This document shows positions 58,561-64,000 of a stretch of 64,000 nt of DNA, one piece after another. The stretch comes from Tanypteryx hageni (Eukaryota > Arthropoda > Insecta > Odonata > Petaluridae). Made by a program: the position numbers and the translations under genes. Position 1 is the first letter of the stretch. Each line of letters begins with the position of its first letter. The DNA is taken from positions 49,693,370-49,757,369 of the forward strand of contig CM054117.1 of the NCBI GenBank assembly GCA_028673005.1, given 5' to 3'. Below the pieces are notes generated by a model, which made no database searches, was not told the origin of the DNA, and saw only the letters and a program-made list of their open reading frames with translations.

Positions 58561-60097
58561 GGCGTGGGCGGCCGAGTGGAGGGACTGGTCCGCTTGAACC
58601 GCGTGCATCACCTTGACATTGCCCTCCCTCACCTCCTCCTTTTCCCTCCCTTACTCCCCCTTCCTTTCGGGCTTTTCCCTTCACTCTAAAACTCGTGTCT
58701 TATTCAGATGAGAAATTTAGACCCTAACTCCATCTTTCGCTCCTGTTTTGCATCTAGAAAAAAAACACGAGAGAAAAGTTCTCATCCCACCTAATACACA
58801 TAACTAGATGCTACTTCTTGCCTGTACCTCCCAAATTCTTTCCCTCTACTTGCCTTCTATTCTTTTTCATATTTCTTTCCTTTAATTCTTATCTTTATCT
58901 GCACCATTTTTCTCTTATGTTAGTCTGTGAAAGTATTATTAAATTTCATTTTTTCTTTTCCTATTTTCTCTTTAATTTTTTGTTTCCCTATCTCTATTTC
59001 CTTCTCATACACTTCTTCTAACTCTTCCTCCACATCTTTAACCATCAAACTATTCTCTCTACCCATATTCCATTCCTACGCCAAGTTCCTTCACAACTTT
59101 CCAACTCATATTTCACCCTTCCATCTATGTACTTCTATCACCCTTTCATTAATCTTTCTATTACTACCTTTCACACCGACATTTCTTTTTCTAATCGTAT
59201 TTATATTTTTAATACCCAATCGGTGTTTTATTTCTAACTTCCATTCATTATCACATTATATCCTTCTACGATCTAACACATACACACACGCACATTTATC
59301 TTACTCCCTTGTATTTCCGTCTTTATCTGACAATTCTCTCATATTCTATTCTGTTTGTACTCTATTCTATTTCTCTCTGACAAGTTTTGAATTTCCATCT
59401 CCTGAATAAAGAATGTGGTATCTCTATCTTTCATTTCGTTTTCCGACGTTAACTGTAGACAGACAAATATATATCCTTCCTACCATCCCTTTTCATCTTC
59501 ACTTTCGTCGGGATAATCCGTGCATATACTACTTTTATCATTTTCGTGTCTTTCTCTTAGTCTGGTTGAGACCACCATGATTATTCGTAGGAGTGCCAAA
59601 CTACAAGCTCGCATACTCACGCACACCCATACGCGCACACGGTGCTTTATTTCTGGTAGTACGCAGTGCCGGAAACTTCAGAAAAAGTCTATTAAAATAT
59701 GAAAAATACCTTTTAACCGTCCTTAGATAATAGACGTGTATCGATCGTTAAAGCGATTTTAGAGTACATATACCGTGTAAAGGACAATTTAGCTCAGCAG
59801 AGGAGGAGGGGATGGGTCGACCGCCTGTTTCACAGTTTCGGTTTAAGGAATCGAGACAGTGACCCCAATAAAAAAAAACGAATCTTATTTGAAACCTCTT
59901 ATAAAAAAGTCGCAGCTGTAATGATTTTGTTTATATAGTGTATCCTATTGTCATTTTTCTAAGTTAAACTGTCAAAGAAGGATTTTGCAATATTAATTAT
60001 AAATTTGGCATTTCAAAGGATTTTTGTCTGAAAAGATTTATTCCTATCCCTTAGCGTTCTCAAATCTGAGTATCGGTGCCTTTTTTGCTAAAGAAAG

Positions 60098-60099
<2 letters not shown>
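58561..60099. other. T-rich noncoding stretch
   Basis: Pyrimidine-rich (T more than C) from about 58790 to 59420. Nothing coding is recognised. Confidence 0.4.

Positions 60100-60141
<42 letters not shown>
60100..60141. repeat. (TA)n tract at the 3' boundary of the Penelope-like element
   Basis: About 20 uninterrupted TA repeats directly abutting the element's 3' end. Confidence 0.95.
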
Positions 60142-60144
<3 letters not shown>

Positions 60145-60287
60145 CTAAAGGAAAAGAAAAGGTAGTGATGAGGGTGGCAACAAGGTGTTGAGGGAAGCCC
60201 AGCGGACACTCACCAAGTTGAGGACCAAGCTGGCAGGCTGCTGGGGGCGTCGAAGAGACACGTAAAACACACGAACACAAAAACACA

Positions 60288-60322
60288 CGCAAGCTTATCG
60301 GGCCTAAGCCCTTCTTCAGCGA
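60288..60322 (-). ncRNA. Hammerhead-ribozyme-like motif in the Penelope-like 3' region
   Basis: On the minus strand CTGAAGA (60319-60313) is followed by one A, the hairpin GGGC-TTAG-GCCC and then GATA in place of GAAA. The stem III position holds the palindrome AAGCTT. It is homologous to the motif at 6364-6398. The A-to-T change in GAAA and a G after AAGCTT should weaken or abolish cleavage. Confidence 0.5.
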
Positions 60323-60497
60323 AAGAGTAACATAAAGTGACACACTGGGCGGGGAATGACAGGGTGATGTGGGAAGGTTGATGATTGGAGGAGGTGGGGA
60401 GTAGGAGGGGTGGATAGCCAATAAAGAGGGAGTGTGATGAGGTAGAGTCCGAATAGTTACAAAGTAACAAGGAAACATTGTAAGGGGGCTAATAGGG

Positions 60498-61803
60498 TTA
60501 GCGGAGGTTGAGGCCAGGCGGAGAGAAAGAGTCGAGAAGATGGATATGTGCTAGTTCCCAGTGTCGGAGAAGGGGGGCAGGAGTGTCATAGGGTAAAGCG
60601 CGAATAATCCTAACATTGTAGCAACTATTAAAGGGAACATTGTGGGTATTAGCATGTATTGCAACTGGGAGGGGGCGTCTGAGAGAAACGCTATTCCGGT
60701 GACCGTTCATTCGGATGTTTAACGGATTGCTGGTGAGGCCTACGTAAAACGCGGGACAAAGGGTGCAGGTAAGGAGGTAAATGACGTTACGGGTGGTGCA
60801 GTTGCTTCTGGAGGTGATGGGGTAGGTGATGTTGGTGGAGGGACTCGAGAAAGAAGATGATGGTAGGTGGATAGGGCAAGTGAGGCAGCGAGGTTTTCCG
60901 CAGGGGTGGGAACCTATTGCAAGAAGCGTGGTAGAAGTGGGAAGATCCTTCCTCCACAAGATATTTCCCAAATTTGGGGGCCGGCGGAAGGAGAGGAGCG
61001 GAGGATTGGCAAAAAGGTTGATAAAGAGGGACTGATGGGAGGAAGAGGTAAGAATTGGGTGGGCAGCATGAAGGATTGTTTTGAGAGCTTCGTGGATACC
61101 AGGATGGAAAAGTGTCGTAAGAGTGAGTGGAGGGGTAGATGCAGGAATAGTGGGTGTGTGAGGATGAGATCCAATGTGGGTAGGCGTCATCGCCCTATGG
61201 ATCTGTTCGCGGACCAAGACTGGAGGGTAACCACGTTTGAGAAGAGCATCCTCGAGGACAGAGTAATACTCTAGAAGGGATGCTCTATCGGAACAAAGCC
61301 TCCATCCTCGACGAGCAAGGGCATAGGGGATAGAGGTTTTGGTATGAAGGGGATGGCAGCTATCAAAGTGGAGGTATTGGAGGCTGTTGGTGGGTTTGAT
61401 GTGAACACAGGTGCGGATTTGGCTGTCTTGAAGGTAAAGATCGACATCCAGGAATGTGATGTGGGAGGTAGAGGATTGGTGGGTGAAGGACAGTGAAGGA
61501 TGGGAGGAGAGACGCAAGAGAAAGGAAAGGAGAGAGTCAGGTCCATGCGTCCAAATGAGGAAGACATCGTCGATGTATCTCAGCCACAAAAGTGGTCTGA
61601 ATGGAACGTTGAGGAAGAGTCTTTCCCATTCTCCAAGGTAGCAATTGGCGTATGAAGGCGCCATTTGGGTGCCCCTCGCAGTGCCTCTAATTTGAAGGTA
61701 GTGACGACCATCGAAAGAGAAGTTGTTCAATTTGAGCACCATTGCTGCCAAGTCTAATAAGAAATGGGAGGAAGGTCTTGCGTCGGGTGGTCTTGAGTCC
61801 AGG

Positions 61804-61807
<4 letters not shown>
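60498..61807 (-). CDS. Penelope-like reverse transcriptase with GIY-YIG endonuclease, partial
   Basis: Penelope-like proteins copy element RNA and nick DNA with a GIY-YIG nuclease. The frame is open from inside the (TA)n tract to a stop at 60498, giving about 436 credible residues. Residue numbers below count from the ATG at 62009, whose first 67 codons are chance and (TA)n translation. Motifs in order are QIRGTARGTQMAPSYAN (106-122), catalytic RYIDDVF (144-150), FLDVDLYL, FRRPPNLGNIL (341-351), CGKPRCLTCP (370-379, the linker Cys motif), and the endonuclease VIYLLTC...FYVGLTSNP...R.NGH (409-437). Reverse-transcriptase motifs before the QIRGTARG block are absent, so it cannot be active alone. 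The lack of internal stops or frameshifts suggests recent insertion. Confidence 0.85.

Positions 61808-61882
<75 letters not shown>
61808..61882. repeat. (TA)n tract at the 5' boundary of the Penelope-like element
   Basis: About 37 uninterrupted TA repeats directly abutting the truncated 5' end of the element. Confidence 0.95.
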
Positions 61883-61884
<2 letters not shown>

Positions 61885-63254
61885 GTTTGTATTTTACTAT
61901 CTTTTAGGAACGGTTTGTTTGTGCGCCCTTCCTGTTCGGGAAGGGTCGGGAGGATCGTGCGCGCATCGAAATAGGGTCTTTTGATCCAAAGGAGGCTGTT
62001 TTGTCTCATAGTCGCATTAAAATTGCTCTCATCCTTTTCATTTTGTGAAGCTAGTCGAGTTTTAAGTTCCCGGCGGGAAGTTTATTTTACCTTTTACTTT
62101 TATAAAATATTTCCTTTCGGAGGAATTAAACCGTAATCGTTTGTGTTTGAGCGGATCGTAAAGGACGAATCGCTTATTTTACGAGTGACTGCGAGTTTTC
62201 GAAGAAATAAATCCATGTTAGTTGGCATCCGTACCTAAATCGGTCGAATATTGCGCTTTGACAAATGCTATTCGAGTATTTCGCTGACGCAACGACAACA
62301 TATTCGTTAGATTCAGAAGAAAATTGTTCTAACCGCTGAAATATGACCATGGAGATCAAAGAGGACCTTGTGTATGTATCGTATATGTCCGTAGTGACAT
62401 CATTTTTTCGGCAGGAATAAATTATTTCTGGAATAACTGGAGCGTCGTCGTATTTTATATAGTATAGATACACGATTTTCGGAGAACCGAATCGCATTCA
62501 AAAACGCTCGTAATTAGTCCAATGCCTCACTGAGGGGATGAGGGGTTATCATTCAGCCTCTTTCTCATTTTAATAAGCCCCGCCCACAAATCTTGCCTTC
62601 GCCGCATATAAATCTCCTGTATTGTTTTCACCTTTTAATGAATCGATTCCATTGTGTTATCCGCAGTGCAGTTGGGCCTCCTGAAAGGGAGAAGGAAAAA
62701 AGAACAAAACTTTGATTAATTTCTTTCCATTAATAAATTTTCTCTCTCTCCCCCCCTGCGTTCTTCCACTCTGTCTCCCTCTCCTTCTCTCTCCCCCTCC
62801 GATGCATAGCAACTACGTGTTAGGGTCCGCGTCCGTAAATATTTTCCCGACCTCCGCCCTCCGAAACCCTTCTCCCTCGGAGCGACGATAATTCTTTTCC
62901 TCCCGGAGACGGTTTTAGTTATTCATCTTTTTCAAACTTCGTCCCCCCTTCGAATGTGTACATATATTTACCTATATGTAAACATGTATGCATATGTATG
63001 TATCAATGTATGTATATGCGTACCTTCGTACATATGTAGTAAACACTCGAGTATCCGGATATCGAATAACCCTGGATTTCGATTAGCCGGAGTTTAAAAA
63101 AGTTATCACTTAATAGTTTTTTGTGTTGCATTACCTACGTACATATATACGATATTTGCTTTCTCAACGCCTAATGATAGTTAATACGTAGTACAGTATT
63201 TAACGCAATGTTAACTTTATAGACTACCATTTCATTAAATTTTTGTTTGTTTTT
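61883..63254. other. Intronic noncoding stretch
   Basis: Single-copy-looking sequence with a C-rich run near 62750 and ATGTATG-rich sequence at about 62955-63035. No gene is supported. Confidence 0.4.
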
Positions 63255-63864
63255 ACTTTCTACATATACGTAGTATGAAAAAGTATTGTTTTCATGAAAA
63301 AAATCGAACTCGAGATTTCAACGGTAATAGATGTTTTAAGGTTCCCTGAACACGTTCTAACTAGTTTCGCGATGATGTCTGTGTGTCTGTCTGTCTGTAT
63401 GTATGTGATAGATTTTTGTGAGCGCTCTAACTCAAAAACTATTAATAAGGTCAACGCAAAATTTTATATTAAACATTTTTATAAAAGTTAGAAGATGATT
63501 AGTTTTTGGAAAAAATCGGTCGAACGGAAGTGGCTGTTTACTCTTGTCACTTATCCGTTATTTTGAAATATTTGCTTTAATATTTGATAAATGTAGTGGA
63601 ATAAAAATTGTAGGAAATTTAATTTTCTACAACCTTTGTTTGGTACATTTTTCTATATAATGCATTGTTTAAGAGATATCTTATATTTTTAGCTGCCACC
63701 ACCACGCCACCTACCGAAGACTATTGTTAACAATTGACGCTTAGTTACGTTTTAGTAACGCTCCTTTTCTTAATTGTCAACCGGAAGTAAATATTGACAA
63801 CGATCCCAGAGCTAACAACATGTAATTTTCCATATAAATATGGAGAAAGTCATATGTTGCCCAC
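63255..63864 (+). repeat. 600-bp repeat family M600, copy C
   Basis: Full-length match to copy A in opposite orientation. ACTTTCTACATA starts at 63255 and its near-inverse TATGGAGAAAGT ends at 63850, with shared CATRTGTTGCCCAC beyond. No coding capacity. Confidence 0.75.
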
Positions 63865-64000
63865 CTCAGTTTATTTCCTTTTTAAACGAAATTTTTTTGT
63901 TTGTGTGTACTATGCTACGTGCCACTAGGTATACCGATCAACCGAAATATGTTCGGCCCGGTAAATCGGGAGTTTACTGCACAGCCACAGAAACGAGATT
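63865..64000. other. Window end, nothing recognised
   Basis: No feature is supported in the last 136 bases. Confidence 0.3.

Larger units (their letters stand above)
60142..61807 (-). mobile_element. Penelope-like retroelement, 5'-truncated
   Basis: Minus-strand element containing the reverse-transcriptase/GIY-YIG frame and a 3' untranslated region with a hammerhead-like motif. Both boundaries are (TA)n tracts (60100-60141 and 61808-61882). The upstream part of the reverse transcriptase is missing. A second 3' fragment of the family is at 6355-6531. Confidence 0.85.

Noticed and set aside
57516..58616. 367-codon Ser/Leu/Pro-rich frame with hydrophobic runs that imitate membrane segments
   Set aside because: Apparent hydrophobic stretches come from CTC and TTC codons in a pyrimidine tract.
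60867..61274. Plus-strand frame opposite the Penelope-like protein
   Set aside because: Shadow of the real minus-strand coding sequence.
61808..62009. First 67 codons of the minus-strand frame at the Penelope-like element
   Set aside because: Translation of flanking DNA and a (TA)n tract into Ile-Tyr repeats; the element starts after it.

Overview
This window looks like a piece of a large, repeat-rich arthropod (probably insect) nuclear genome. The evidence is very low coding density, one recognisable metazoan host exon with a consensus eukaryotic splice donor, and a mix of mariner, hAT, Helitron, LINE and Penelope-like remnants with long microsatellite and minisatellite tracts. CpG is common outside the repeats. 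I cannot name the species.

The only confident host coding sequence is one first exon at 7534-7906 (+). It encodes a signal peptide, a His-rich linker and a ten-cysteine somatomedin B domain of the SBSPON (RPESP) type, and it ends at a GAG|GTGAGC donor. A CpG-rich promoter-like stretch lies just upstream (about 7020-7330). I did not find the following thrombospondin type 1 exon, so the simplest reading is that everything from 7907 to the window end is first intron, or that the gene is broken.

Region by region: 1-7000 is a nest of mobile elements. A 3.7-kb hAT-type element (1663-5363) has a perfect 8-bp target duplication and contains an internally deleted Helitron (3916-4506) and a copy of a 600-bp repeat. 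It is followed by a TIR element (5841-6137) and a Penelope-like 3' end (6355-6531). 7000-15000 holds the host exon, its putative intron start, two foldback-like inverted repeats and a second 600-bp repeat. 15490-17322 is a polypyrimidine minisatellite with higher-order structure. 18050-23000 carries a hammerhead-like motif, a broken LINE, a hAT relic and a complete non-autonomous Helitron (21837-22841). 23000-39000 is mostly unannotated, CpG-rich, apparently intronic sequence broken by pyrimidine and purine tracts and two adjacent hAT-like elements near 30 kb. 39200-40760 has a mariner pseudogene joined to a truncated inverted copy of the 21.8-kb Helitron. 43165-43571 is a tandem dimer of a 203-bp element rich in GTATCGATAC. 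48300-50140 holds a TIR element, another hammerhead-like motif and a hAT relic. 55 kb has a spaced short repeat, 57.6-58.6 kb another pyrimidine tract, and 60.1-61.9 kb a Penelope-like element (reverse transcriptase plus GIY-YIG) between two (TA)n tracts. A third 600-bp repeat lies at 63.2-63.9 kb.

The most interesting signal is a set of four dispersed hammerhead-ribozyme-like cores, each with a palindromic or near-palindromic segment where stem III should be. Two of them lie in Penelope-like 3' ends. No complete autonomous element and no gene network is visible.
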